NCBI GenBank assembly: GCA_900314975.1
Contig: OMXI01000003.1
Span: 40,665 to 104,664, forward strand
DNA from: an uncultured Eubacteriales bacterium
Lineage (GTDB): Bacteria; Bacillota; Clostridia; Oscillospirales; Ruminococcaceae
Direction: 5' to 3'
DNA length: 64,000 nucleotides
Part shown: positions 1 to 7,890 of the stretch, piece after piece
How the letters are laid out: each line of letters begins with the position of its first letter
Numbering within the stretch: position 1 is the first letter of the stretch
Made by a program: the position numbers and the translations under genes
The notes under the pieces: model-generated
Databases searched by the model: none
What the model saw: the letters and a program-made list of their open reading frames with translations, nothing else
What the model was told of the DNA's origin: nothing

Positions 1-1139
1 GCGCACCGAGCAATAAATTCCTGTGGCCAAAGTACCTTACCAAAGTTACCGAGGACGGCACGTTCGGCTACCTGATGGAGCTTAAACCTGCGAGCTTCGA
101 TTCGTTCGTTGATATTCTCAATACATACAAGCTCGTAGTCGACCCGCTTTCAGGCAGAGCCGTAAAGAAAAATGTACGCTTCACAAGCCTTTACGCTATG
201 GTAACGGCTGTGATAAATATAGCAAACGCTTTCAGACAGCTCCACCGTGCAGGTAAGAGCTATCAGGACCTTAACGACGGCGGTTTCTTTATCAATGTTG
301 ATACGGGCGCTGTTCTGGTGTGCGACTGCGATAATATCGCACCTGACGGAAGCAACTTCGGTATCGGCGGTAAGCCGGGCTATATGGCACCCGAAGTCGT
401 AAGAGGTACCACAAAGCCTAACGTTCAGACGGATAAGTATTCGCTCGCTGTCGTGCTGTTCAAGCTGCTGTTCAGAGGCGACCCGATGGAAGGCGAAAAG
501 GTCATCAAGGACATCTGCCTTACAGAGTCGTCAGAGCTTAAACACTACGGTCAGAATGCGGTGTTCGTTTATGACCCGAATGATGCTTCAAACAGACCTG
601 TAAGAGGTATCCACGACAATGTTATCAAGTTCTGGAGACTGTACCCCGAGTATATCAGAGAGGCTTTTACCGAGTCATTTACCACAGGTATCAAAGAGCC
701 TAACAAGCGTATAATCGAGAACGAATGGCAAAAGCTGTTCATCAGACTCAGAAGTGAGATAATCATGTGCGGCTGCGGCAGAACAAACTTTACCTCTATG
801 TTTGTTCCGATAGACGAAAAGACCTATCAGTGTCCGAAGTGCGGTATGAAGTTCGGCTCACTCGGTTTCAGCAACCGCTCGTACAGAATGCCGCTGTATA
901 TCGGCTGCAAGTTCTACAACTGCGAGATCGACCCCGATTCAGACGATTTCCTCACGGTTGCGGGCGAGCTTGTCGAGAATACGCTCAAGCCGGGTGTTCT
1001 TGGTATCAAGAACGTTTCAGGCAGAACATGGCGCGTTAAAATGCCCGACGGCACATTCTACAATATCGAACCCGGTAAGGGCTTCCCTGTATGGGCAGGT
1101 CTTGAAATAGATTTTGGAAATATCAAGGCACAGATTTAA
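1..1139 (+). CDS. Atypical protein kinase of the TerY-P triad, 5' end outside the window
   Basis: The reading frame is open from the window edge (first full codon at base 3), so the N-lobe is cut off; the first visible ATG at 75 is internal. The visible part has a catalytic loop YQDLND (HRD-like Asp, residue 65 counted from that ATG), a DCDN motif in place of DFG, and GYMAPE (APE motif). The Asn normally five residues after the catalytic Asp is Gly. After the kinase comes a CxC...CPKCG zinc ribbon and a small beta-rich C-terminal domain. It is followed 36 bp later by a VWA gene and then a PP2C gene, which is the known TerY-P triad (VWA, PP2C, kinase) linked to Ter-type stress systems. Activity is likely but the divergent motifs leave room for a pseudokinase. 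Confidence 0.85.
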   Translation, partial: APSNKFLWPKYLTKVTEDGTFGYLMELKPASFDSFVDILNTYKLVVDPLSGRAVKKNVRFTSLYAMVTAVINIANAFRQLHRAGKSYQDLNDGGFFINVDTGAVLVCDCDNIAPDGSNFGIGGKPGYMAPEVVRGTTKPNVQTDKYSLAVVLFKLLFRGDPMEGEKVIKDICLTESSELKHYGQNAVFVYDPNDASNRPVRGIHDNVIKFWRLYPEYIREAFTESFTTGIKEPNKRIIENEWQKLFIRLRSEIIMCGCGRTNFTSMFVPIDEKTYQCPKCGMKFGSLGFSNRSYRMPLYIGCKFYNCEIDPDSDDFLTVAGELVENTLKPGVLGIKNVSGRTWRVKMPDGTFYNIEPGKGFPVWAGLEIDFGNIKAQI

Positions 1140-1175
1140 GTCAAACCGAAAGTTTTTATAAAAGGAGTTTTATTT

Positions 1176-1982
1176 ATGAGCAAAAATGATAACATCAAAG
1201 AGAACACACAAGGTGCAAGCGTTCTTGATTTTGATGACGACGATCCCCTCAGCGCCACAAGCGTTTCAAAGAAAAGCTTGGTTATATTCTTCCTGATCGA
1301 TACATCAGGAAGTATGAGAGGTACTAAGATGGGTGAGCTTAATACCGTTATGGAAGAGCTTATCCCGGAGATCCGCCGCGTTGGTGAAGCTGACACTGAC
1401 GTTAAGCTCGCTGTACTTACCTTCTCCACAGATGTTAAGTGGATGTATTCACAGCCTATCAACATCGAGGACTTTGAGTGGACAAGACTTAACGCCGAAG
1501 GCGTTACCAGCATGGGCGCTGCTTTCAAGGAGCTTTCTCTGCGTATGTCAAGAAACAGCTTCCTTAACTCGCCTTCCCTCTCGTTCGCACCTGTTATCTT
1601 CCTTATGACAGACGGCTATCCTTCCGACGACTATCAGGCCGGTCTGAAGGCTCTGCAGTCAAACAGCTGGTACAAGTTCGGTCTTAAGGCTGCACTGGGT
1701 ATCGGTCAGGAAGCTAATGACGATATGCTCGCAGAGTTCACAGGCACAAAGGATACTGTTGTTCACGCTTATTCAGGCGGACAGCTCGCACAGATGATCA
1801 AGGTCGTTGCCGTTACCGCTTCGCAGATAGGCAGTAAGTCTATGACTCTGTCTACAGAGACAGGCGAAGAGATCGAGAACGAGGACGTTTATGCTGCAAA
1901 GCAGAAGCTTCTCGGTCAGCAGATCCAGGAATTTGTCGGCGACCAGAACAACGGAGACGTTCCTTTCGATATCGGTTGGTAA
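1176..1982 (+). CDS. TerY-like VWA domain protein
   Basis: This 268-residue soluble protein is one von Willebrand factor A domain. The metal-ion-dependent adhesion site is intact: DTSGS at residues 42-46, Thr111 in GVTSMGAAF and Asp146 in LMTDG. It resembles TerY, the VWA member of the TerY-P triad, thought to scaffold or present substrates to the kinase and PP2C partners. A clean AAAGGAG site precedes the ATG. It lies 36 bp after the kinase and 42 bp before the phosphatase on the same strand, so co-transcription is expected. No tellurite-resistance TerC/TerD genes are visible, so the usual tellurite label would be an over-reading. The acidic N-terminus (about 30 residues) is likely disordered. 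Confidence 0.88.
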   Translation: MSKNDNIKENTQGASVLDFDDDDPLSATSVSKKSLVIFFLIDTSGSMRGTKMGELNTVMEELIPEIRRVGEADTDVKLAVLTFSTDVKWMYSQPINIEDFEWTRLNAEGVTSMGAAFKELSLRMSRNSFLNSPSLSFAPVIFLMTDGYPSDDYQAGLKALQSNSWYKFGLKAALGIGQEANDDMLAEFTGTKDTVVHAYSGGQLAQMIKVVAVTASQIGSKSMTLSTETGEEIENEDVYAAKQKLLGQQIQEFVGDQNNGDVPFDIGW

Positions 1983-2024
1983 TTTCTCTGAACTCAAATC
2001 TAATCGTAAAGGAGAATAGTCCCA

Positions 2025-2930
2025 ATGTTTAAGGGTTTCAGCAACTCTGTCAGAGGTGCAAGCCATGAGCAGAGCGGTTTGGTATGCCAGGACAGTTCTG
2101 CACATTTCGTGGGCGAATACTACGCTGTTGCGGTAGTTGCCGACGGACACGGCAGTAAAAAACATTTCAGAAGCAATATGGGCTCAAAGTTTGCTGTTGA
2201 GGCTACTCTTGATACTATTGCAAACTTCTACAAGGACGTGGAGAGCTTTGAAAAGACTTTCCCTCTCAACCATAAATTCGTTATAAAGCGCATCAATAAG
2301 CAGATAATCGCTAACTGGAATTCAAAGGTCGCAGAGCATCTGAAGAACAATCCCGTTACTGCGGACGAAAGAAGAAAGTTTTCAGAAGCCGAGTTCGAGC
2401 AGATACCGCCCGAGTCTTACTACGGCACTACACTTATCGCCTGCATCGCGGGCAGAAACTTTACCTTCGGTCTTCAGATAGGCGACGGGAGCCTTATCAC
2501 AGTGTTTGACGACGGCGAGGCTGTCAATCCTATCGAGTATGATGAGTCCGCGCCTGCAAACATCACCGCATCACTTTGCAACGCGGGAGCAGTTTCCTAT
2601 TTCAACGGTTTCTATGTCGATAAGAAAAAGCTTATCGCGGCTTTTGCTTCGACAGACGGTCTTTACACTTCGTTCGGCAGCGACAATGACTTCCTTGATT
2701 ACCACACGATAATTACAAGTCAGCTTGCCGCTAATAACGAGTTTGAAGCAGCAGTACTTAAAAATATCACAAAGCGTTCGCATTTCGGTACGCAGGATGA
2801 CGTTTCACTCTCGTGTATCTACAATCCGCAGCTCGCTGCAGAAAATGTTGATATGCTCAACCGGAAGGTCGAGGAGAATAAGAAAAAGGCTGCCGAAAGA
2901 AAAGCTAATATGCTCAAGAGCAACTTGTGA
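2025..2930 (+). CDS. PP2C-family Ser/Thr protein phosphatase of the TerY-P triad
   Basis: This 301-residue protein carries the metal-binding acidic residues of PP2C phosphatases: VADGHG (Asp40), GDGS (Asp154), STDG (Asp211) and QDD (Asp258/Asp259). The start fits an AAAGGAG site. It should reverse phosphorylation by the kinase encoded two genes upstream; the VWA protein between them is the third triad partner. The last 30 residues are a lysine/glutamate-rich helix. All key residues are present, so I expect an active Mn/Mg-dependent enzyme. The deaminase-fold gene begins 22 bp downstream and is probably in the same transcript. Confidence 0.88.
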   Translation: MFKGFSNSVRGASHEQSGLVCQDSSAHFVGEYYAVAVVADGHGSKKHFRSNMGSKFAVEATLDTIANFYKDVESFEKTFPLNHKFVIKRINKQIIANWNSKVAEHLKNNPVTADERRKFSEAEFEQIPPESYYGTTLIACIAGRNFTFGLQIGDGSLITVFDDGEAVNPIEYDESAPANITASLCNAGAVSYFNGFYVDKKKLIAAFASTDGLYTSFGSDNDFLDYHTIITSQLAANNEFEAAVLKNITKRSHFGTQDDVSLSCIYNPQLAAENVDMLNRKVEENKKKAAERKANMLKSNL

Positions 2931-2952
2931 CGAAAGGATATCGGTGTAAGTT

Positions 2953-4026
2953 ATGGTTATAAATTCGTTTTATAATACGGCTAAAACCTATGCTGAAAAA
3001 ATCAGACAGGAGAAAACTGCTTATTACAAAGAGCCCGGCGCTACCCTGACCCTCGTTATGTCAGAGGAACAGGAGATTTTTTCGGGCGTTACAAGCATAA
3101 AGATCAACGAGGGAAAGGTCGACACTATTCACTCGGAGGCTATCGCTATTATGTCGATGATGGCTGCTAATCAGCCAAAGGCAAAGCAGATGGTAACTAT
3201 CGCGTTCAAAGACCAGAGCGTTGTTAAGCCTTGTGACGAGTGTCTTGACCTGCTTTTAAACGCTGACCCCGATAACAGCAAGTGCGAGATAGCTGTTGCT
3301 CCGACACAGACGGAAACCGCTATCAATCTTAAATCGCAGGCAACCAATATTACCGCTGAATTTCTCGAGAAAGACACAAAGACCGAGGTTGAGAAAGTTC
3401 CCGATCTGGGCGCTCCCGCAGAATTCGTTTCGGGCTTTGAGTTTGATGCAGACAACCCGTTCCTTGCGGGCGACGAGGAAATTCCCGAGGAAGTTAAGAC
3501 TATCGCTTCAGAGGCGGCAAAGCAGCCGCAGACAATTGACCCGGGTATGATGCAGCAGCCGGGCTATGCACAGCAGGTGTATCAGCAGCAGGGCTTTATG
3601 CAGCAGCCGATGGGCTTTATGCAGCAGCAGCCTATGGGCTATATGCCCCAGCAGCCGGGTATGTATCCGCAGCAGCAGGGATTCATACAGCAGCAGCCTG
3701 TGGGATATCCGCAGGGTGCATACGCACAGCAGCCTTCCGCATCAGCTTTTGCGCAGGGTTCTAACAAGTCTCTGTATGTTACAGATGTTATAAGCGCTCC
3801 GCACGACGAGCCTTACGAGCCTGTAAAGGCGGCATCAAAGTACGCAGATGCATCGGCTACCGCTGGCGGAAATGTGCTTAAGCAGCGTCTTGCAAGCCTG
3901 TTTGAAGAAGATGAGGACGACGACGGCGGAAACAATGCTACGATGTCCAAGGAAGAGCTTGAAAATCAGGCAAAGGAAATGAAGAAAAACGCTAAAACCA
4001 ATGCGAAATTCAAGAATAAGTTCTAA
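2953..4026 (+). CDS. Deaminase-fold protein with Gln/Met/Pro-rich tail (paralog A)
   Basis: The first 120 residues look like a cytidine/dCMP-deaminase fold: His60-x-Glu62 in TIHSEA and Pro93-Cys94-x-x-Cys97 in KPCDEC give all three zinc ligands and the catalytic Glu. Residues about 195-275 are a prion-like stretch rich in Gln, Met, Pro, Gly and Tyr built on QQP/GFMQQ repeats. The end has a short LKQRLASLFEEDED segment and a lysine-rich tail. A paralog at 9489-10313 shares the zinc motifs, the low-complexity middle and the LK.RL..LF..EDE end. The gene follows the kinase-VWA-PP2C triad by 22 bp and ends at a strong terminator. Substrate unknown; deamination of a free nucleotide, a nucleotide signal or nothing at all are all possible. 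Confidence 0.7.
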   Translation: MVINSFYNTAKTYAEKIRQEKTAYYKEPGATLTLVMSEEQEIFSGVTSIKINEGKVDTIHSEAIAIMSMMAANQPKAKQMVTIAFKDQSVVKPCDECLDLLLNADPDNSKCEIAVAPTQTETAINLKSQATNITAEFLEKDTKTEVEKVPDLGAPAEFVSGFEFDADNPFLAGDEEIPEEVKTIASEAAKQPQTIDPGMMQQPGYAQQVYQQQGFMQQPMGFMQQQPMGYMPQQPGMYPQQQGFIQQQPVGYPQGAYAQQPSASAFAQGSNKSLYVTDVISAPHDEPYEPVKAASKYADASATAGGNVLKQRLASLFEEDEDDDGGNNATMSKEELENQAKEMKKNAKTNAKFKNKF

Positions 4027-4044
4027 TCAATAAAACTCCGAAGG

Positions 4045-4080
4045 ACTGCGGCAGGACTACCCTGCTGCAGTTTTTATTTT
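4045..4080 (+). terminator. Rho-independent terminator of the kinase-phosphatase operon
   Basis: An 11-bp stem (4045-4055 with 4061-4071, one mismatch, 5-base loop) is followed by a run of T. It ends the plus-strand operon 19 bp after the deaminase-fold gene. Confidence 0.88.
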
Positions 4081-4096
4081 AGGAATATAACAGCAC

Positions 4097-4130
4097 AAAA
4101 AAAGACCTGCCCACATAGGACAGGTCTTTG
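4097..4130 (-). terminator. Terminator of the two-TM protein gene
   Basis: Stem AGACCTG/CAGGTCT (4103-4109 with 4121-4127) followed by a U tract in minus-strand sense. Together with the terminator just before it, it separates two converging transcripts. Confidence 0.8.
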
Positions 4131-4136
4131 GTTTTG

Positions 4137-4658
4137 CTATTTGAATTTGATACCCAGCTTTGATTGTATCATCTGGTACATCTTCATCTTTACGCTGCTC
4201 TTCTGCTTTACGTAAATGAATATTACTACGCCCGCAGCAACAATTGACATCAGGAAACCAAAAAGAATCTTTGATGTAGCGGTGCCCATAAGTACAAATG
4301 CAAGCACCCATACTACAACAACAGCTGCAACAATAAGCGGTAAGCAAAATGACTGGAATGTTCTGCTCGTAACCTTTACATAATGCAGGATATCCTTCTT
4401 GCTGAAGGAATTGTAGTTTCTTGCGATAAATGTGTCAGGTCTTGCCCATGCATAGAAATCAGTCAGCTGCTTGAACTCGATAAGATAATTCTGACCTGTT
4501 GAGGTAACACGGTAATCGAGCTGATAGCCGCCGTTCTTGAGTTTACGAGCATCCATGATATGAACTATCGTTCCTGCTTCTGCCTGCTTTGGAAATGTCT
4601 TTGTTACAAGGAACTTTCCATCGACAGCATCATTGATATTTTTGAGGATATATGCCAT
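4137..4658 (-). CDS. Unknown protein with two C-terminal membrane segments
   Basis: This 173-residue protein is not one I recognise. Residues 1-100 form a soluble, beta-rich part with no clear motif; two hydrophobic segments lie at about 104-124 and 131-151, followed by a short basic tail. The shape suggests a membrane-anchored accessory protein with both ends in the cytoplasm. A GGAAGG site precedes the ATG, and a promoter is visible at 4736-4764. It sits between the deaminase-fold gene and the hydrogenase-like gene, so it may be part of the same signalling locus, but only position supports that. Confidence 0.75.
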   Translation of the reverse strand: MAYILKNINDAVDGKFLVTKTFPKQAEAGTIVHIMDARKLKNGGYQLDYRVTSTGQNYLIEFKQLTDFYAWARPDTFIARNYNSFSKKDILHYVKVTSRTFQSFCLPLIVAAVVVVWVLAFVLMGTATSKILFGFLMSIVAAGVVIFIYVKQKSSVKMKMYQMIQSKLGIKFK

Positions 4659-4735
4659 GTTCTTATCTTCCTTCCTGACAAAAAGCGGTCAATGCTTTAA
4701 TTATTTCTTATAAAAACCATAGGGTGTCTACTATA

Positions 4736-4764
4736 ATTTTAGCACATTTTATCTCAAAATACAA
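4736..4764 (-). promoter_or_regulatory. SigA-type promoter for the two-TM gene
   Basis: In minus-strand sense TTGTAT (4759-4764), a 17-base spacer and TAAAAT (4736-4741). It lies about 80 bases upstream of the start codon. Confidence 0.6.
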
Positions 4765-4836
4765 TAGCTATTTAACGCTTTTTACATTTTGAACAAGCAA
4801 GTCCGTCATTTTGCCAATAAATTAAACATTTTGCAC

Positions 4837-4856
4837 ACGCTTTGTTTTCAAAGCGT
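4837..4856 (-). terminator. Hairpin after the hydrogenase-like gene
   Basis: A perfect 8-bp stem ACGCTTTG/CAAAGCGT with a 4-base loop, starting about 15 bases past the stop codon. No U tract follows, so it may be a weak terminator or an RNA-stabilising hairpin. Confidence 0.5.
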
Positions 4857-4871
4857 TAGTATTTCACAGAT

Positions 4872-6506
4872 TTACGCCTCTTTCAGCGATTCAACCAGCT
4901 CGGATATCTCGCTTATCGAAGCCTTGACAGCCTTTGCGCCCTCGTTAGCCTCGTCGAGATTTTCATCAAACGAAGTCAGCGAATTCATTGTGGTTTCAAG
5001 GATAGTAGCCATCTGCTTTACGCTTGCCTCGTCCATTGAGCTGTTCTTATTACAGAACGCGATGATGTTCTTCAGCAGCTCTGTAACGGTATCCTTCTTC
5101 TCTGCCGTCTTTGCGCTTGCGTCGTCTACTTTGCCGATATTTTCGGCGATAGCCTTTGCCTTTTCAGCGATCTGCTGATTAACCTCGGCATATTTAGCAG
5201 CCTTTTCGTCGTCCTTCTTGACCTCAGTCTGCGTATTGGCAAGGATATGGAAAAAGCAGTTTTCAGGGGTATTTATGCCTCTGTAGATAGCTGTTGCCAT
5301 ATCACGGCAGTTTGCATAACCGCAGTAGCCGCAGTTATAATTTCTTTGCTTATCGGTAGTTTTGCCCATATCGTTGAATACAGGCTCAAGGTCTGCATCT
5401 GTCGGGTTCGGAGAGGTTCTCTTGGGGGTATACGTTCTGATGAAATCATCGATTTCAAGCTCTTCGTCCATTTTTTTGAACGCCTTTTCGTCTCCCCACT
5501 TGACCTTACCTTTAGCCCTTGACCTTGCCTCGTTTTCAAGCGCCTTGAAAGAGTCGATAATATCGAAGCAGTTATTCTTCGGATTAGAGCCGGGACCCAT
5601 ACCGCAGCCGAAATCGCAAGCGAGAATATCAAGCAGTGCGGGGAGCTTATTGCTCGGAGTCTTTGAGAAGCTCGTTATCTGCTCAACAGACCTTTGCTGA
5701 CCTGACGAATAGATGACATTCGGTCCTTGTCTGAAATTGAAGATATTATCGCAAAGTCCGCCCGGTCTTGAATTAAGAGTACCGATATTAGCGATTTTCT
5801 CGTCGTAGTCAAAGTTGAAATCGGAGTAATTCTCGGTCGGGATATTGATATCGTTCTTCTGGAAATACTCCATAAGCTTTTTAAACGTTACGCTGAAATC
5901 AATAAGACCTGTTTCGACGCACTCGTACTTTCTTGCGATACAAGGCGAGAAAACGCATATTCTCTCGTTTCTTCTCAGGTAGTTCTTAACGTAGACAGCT
6001 GCGCACAGTGTTGGGCTGCATACAGGCGGAAGGTTCTGAATAAGTGAGGGGTGATACATTGATATGTAGTTTACCAGCGCACTGCAGGAATTGCTTATCA
6101 TATTCGGGACAGTTCTTGCATCGAGCATACTGAGCATTGCCCACACATAGATATCAGCACCGAAGCCGCCGTCGATAATGGTATAACTTCTCTTTTTGAA
6201 CCATGTGAGTATGCCCTTCCACTGATTAGGATAAGCGAGCTTGATAGCCGGGTCAACGATAATGACCATTCTCTCATCCTTGATCTTGGACATAAATACT
6301 GCTGTGTCATCAACATAGTCTCTCGCTTTATGCGAGCATACCTTAAGGCACTCTCCGCAGCCAATACATTTATCAACGTTAACGGTAGTGATTATCTGTC
6401 CGTTATCGAGCTTTTTAGTGATATTGGCTTCGGGTGCGGGGCAAACTCTGACACACGCATTACAGCCCGTACACCTTTCAGGTCTGACTATGATAATATC
6501 CTTCAT
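4872..6506 (-). CDS. [FeFe]-hydrogenase-like sensory iron-sulfur protein with C-terminal coiled coil
   Basis: This 544-residue protein has two N-terminal [4Fe-4S] motifs (Cys12/15/18/22 and 47/50/53/57), an iron-hydrogenase large-subunit domain (about 80-320), a four-Cys iron-sulfur domain (Cys392/395/400/417) and a C-terminal helical coiled coil (about 425-544). In the H-cluster domain the best alignment keeps all four cubane ligands (Cys141, 189, 297, 301), but the proton-relay Cys is Ser140, the usual MPC is SPC, the cyanide-binding Lys is Arg192 and the Met before the third motif is Leu295. This fits putative sensory (group C/D-like) enzymes rather than a bulk H2 producer. The coiled coil may pass a signal to partner proteins. 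An AGGAG site sits 10 bases before the ATG. HydE, HydF and HydG are not in the window. Confidence 0.82.
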   Translation of the reverse strand: MKDIIIVRPERCTGCNACVRVCPAPEANITKKLDNGQIITTVNVDKCIGCGECLKVCSHKARDYVDDTAVFMSKIKDERMVIIVDPAIKLAYPNQWKGILTWFKKRSYTIIDGGFGADIYVWAMLSMLDARTVPNMISNSCSALVNYISMYHPSLIQNLPPVCSPTLCAAVYVKNYLRRNERICVFSPCIARKYECVETGLIDFSVTFKKLMEYFQKNDINIPTENYSDFNFDYDEKIANIGTLNSRPGGLCDNIFNFRQGPNVIYSSGQQRSVEQITSFSKTPSNKLPALLDILACDFGCGMGPGSNPKNNCFDIIDSFKALENEARSRAKGKVKWGDEKAFKKMDEELEIDDFIRTYTPKRTSPNPTDADLEPVFNDMGKTTDKQRNYNCGYCGYANCRDMATAIYRGINTPENCFFHILANTQTEVKKDDEKAAKYAEVNQQIAEKAKAIAENIGKVDDASAKTAEKKDTVTELLKNIIAFCNKNSSMDEASVKQMATILETTMNSLTSFDENLDEANEGAKAVKASISEISELVESLKEA

Positions 6507-6544
6507 TACAAAACAACTCCTACTAATAACAAATTACTTTTTCC

Positions 6545-7588
6545 TTACTTGAGAGCCTCAGCCATTTTAGCGAGAGCGTCGAGGTCAAGACCGCCTGAAG
6601 ATTTCTCTTCCTTCTTATCAGCCTTCTTGGAATCCTTCTTATCGCTCTTCTTATTGTCGCCTGACAGTGACTGAGCCATATTCATGAGCTTTTCAAGCTC
6701 TTCATTCTTTTCAATATCGTCCTTTGACTTGCCTGTTTCATAAGAATAGTCCGTTTTACCGAGCTTCGGCTCGTCAGGCAGCGACGGAGAGATCTCCTCG
6801 GGGTTCTTGAACTTCGGAACGCCGTCCTTTTTAAGTGAATCCTCTGCGTCCTTGAGCATTGTTTCGCTCTTTGTAAGCTTATCTGTACCATCTGTCTGAA
6901 GTGAAACAAACAGCTCCTTGATTTTTGAAAGGTCTGCGCTTATCTTTTCGATATCGGTAAGCATTACAGCCTTCATATTTGACGATGCAGCCTTCATAGC
7001 CTCGTCGTCGTTAATAGCCTTTGCCTCGATCTCGGCAGCCTGTTTTTCAGCAGCGTAGACGATCTTAGCGGCTTTATTGTTAGCCTCGATTATCATATTA
7101 TCGGTGAGCTTCTGGGCATCGGATTTAAGATCATTAGCCTGCTTTTCGGCTTCTGAACGAACCATATCGGCAGATTTCTGCGCCTCGATAAACACCTTTG
7201 AGAGCATAGAAGCTTCGCCGTTCTCGACCTTATCGAGTCTGTTGTTAGCCTCTTTAAGCTCGCCCTTGAGCTTTTCGATCTCGGCATTGAGACCTGCTAT
7301 CTGCTCGTCCTTATCCTTTGATTCAGCCTTAAGCTCCTCAACGTGTCTTGACAGAGTTTCATTCTCCGCCTGTACCTTGGCGAGTTCCTTTGCGCTTGCA
7401 GCGACGATATTAGCCTTATTATCAGCCTCGTCAAGACCGTCCTTTCTGTTAGCTGCATAAAGCTCACTGTCTCTGACTTGATTTTTCAGGTCATACACCT
7501 GTGTAAAGAGGTCTTCAACGACCTTGTCGGTCTCCGGCTTATCGTAGCCGCCGAATGCTGTGGATTTGATAAAAAGGGAACCTGCCAT
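6545..7588 (-). CDS. DivIVA-like coiled-coil protein
   Basis: This 347-residue acidic protein begins with a FGGYDKPETDKVVEDL segment resembling the membrane-binding N-terminus of DivIVA/GpsB proteins. Long heptad-rich coiled coil runs from about 25 to 250, then comes a Pro/Lys-rich disordered region and a short amphipathic helix (LDLDALAKMAEAL) at the end. It is the first gene of a two-gene unit with the hydrogenase-like gene 38 bp downstream. It starts at a perfect AGGAGG site and is driven by a consensus promoter at 7692-7720. A scaffold or polar-localisation role for the sensor is an inference; only the coiled coil is directly visible. Confidence 0.75.
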   Translation of the reverse strand: MAGSLFIKSTAFGGYDKPETDKVVEDLFTQVYDLKNQVRDSELYAANRKDGLDEADNKANIVAASAKELAKVQAENETLSRHVEELKAESKDKDEQIAGLNAEIEKLKGELKEANNRLDKVENGEASMLSKVFIEAQKSADMVRSEAEKQANDLKSDAQKLTDNMIIEANNKAAKIVYAAEKQAAEIEAKAINDDEAMKAASSNMKAVMLTDIEKISADLSKIKELFVSLQTDGTDKLTKSETMLKDAEDSLKKDGVPKFKNPEEISPSLPDEPKLGKTDYSYETGKSKDDIEKNEELEKLMNMAQSLSGDNKKSDKKDSKKADKKEEKSSGGLDLDALAKMAEALK

Positions 7589-7691
7589 AGTAAATTCCTC
7601 CTATGAAAAAAATTCAGCCCTCAAACGAGCTTTACAAAGCTGCTCTGAAGAGCAGTATAATAGATTTATCACCACTCTTATACATATTAAA

Positions 7692-7720
7692 ATTATACAA
7701 CAAAATTTATAGATTGTCAA
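7692..7720 (-). promoter_or_regulatory. Perfect consensus SigA promoter for the coiled-coil/hydrogenase-like unit
   Basis: In minus-strand sense TTGACA (7715-7720), exactly 17 bases, TATAAT (7692-7697). Such a strong core suggests high basal expression. Confidence 0.85.
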
Positions 7721-7832
7721 TATTATTCTTATGGTATTTCCCAATTTTCACGAATTTTTTATTGAGTTTTTTATGTACTTTGTTTAATAATTAAACCTCT
7801 TTCCAAAAATACAGATTTTACTGTGCAGACGC

Positions 7833-7867
7833 AAAAAAGTCCGCAGACTAATGCAGCCTGCGGACTT
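7833..7867 (-). terminator. Terminator after the dCache-GGDEF gene
   Basis: A 10-bp perfect stem AAGTCCGCAG/CTGCGGACTT (7837-7846 with 7858-7867) followed by a U tract in minus-strand sense. Confidence 0.88.
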
Positions 7868-7890
7868 GATTATTCAGCTATTGGGAGATA

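Larger units (their letters stand above)
7589..7890. other. Intergenic region with promoter, hairpin and terminator
   Basis: This AT-rich stretch of about 300 bases holds the promoter of the coiled-coil gene, a short GC hairpin (CTGCTC/GAGCAG near 7638-7653) in its leader, and the terminator of the GGDEF gene. The open frame at 7603-7794 is AT-rich, has no ribosome binding site and overlaps the promoter, so I do not call it a gene. Confidence 0.7.

Noticed and set aside
1176-2930. Calling the triad a tellurite-resistance locus
   Set aside because: No TerB, TerC, TerD or TerE protein is visible; the triad also occurs in other signalling settings.
4789-5178. Plus-strand ORF opposite the end of the hydrogenase-like gene
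   Set aside because: It is antisense to the coiled-coil coding part and is a composition shadow.
7603-7794. Plus-strand ORF between the coiled-coil and GGDEF genes
   Set aside because: It covers a consensus promoter, is AT-rich and has no ribosome binding site.
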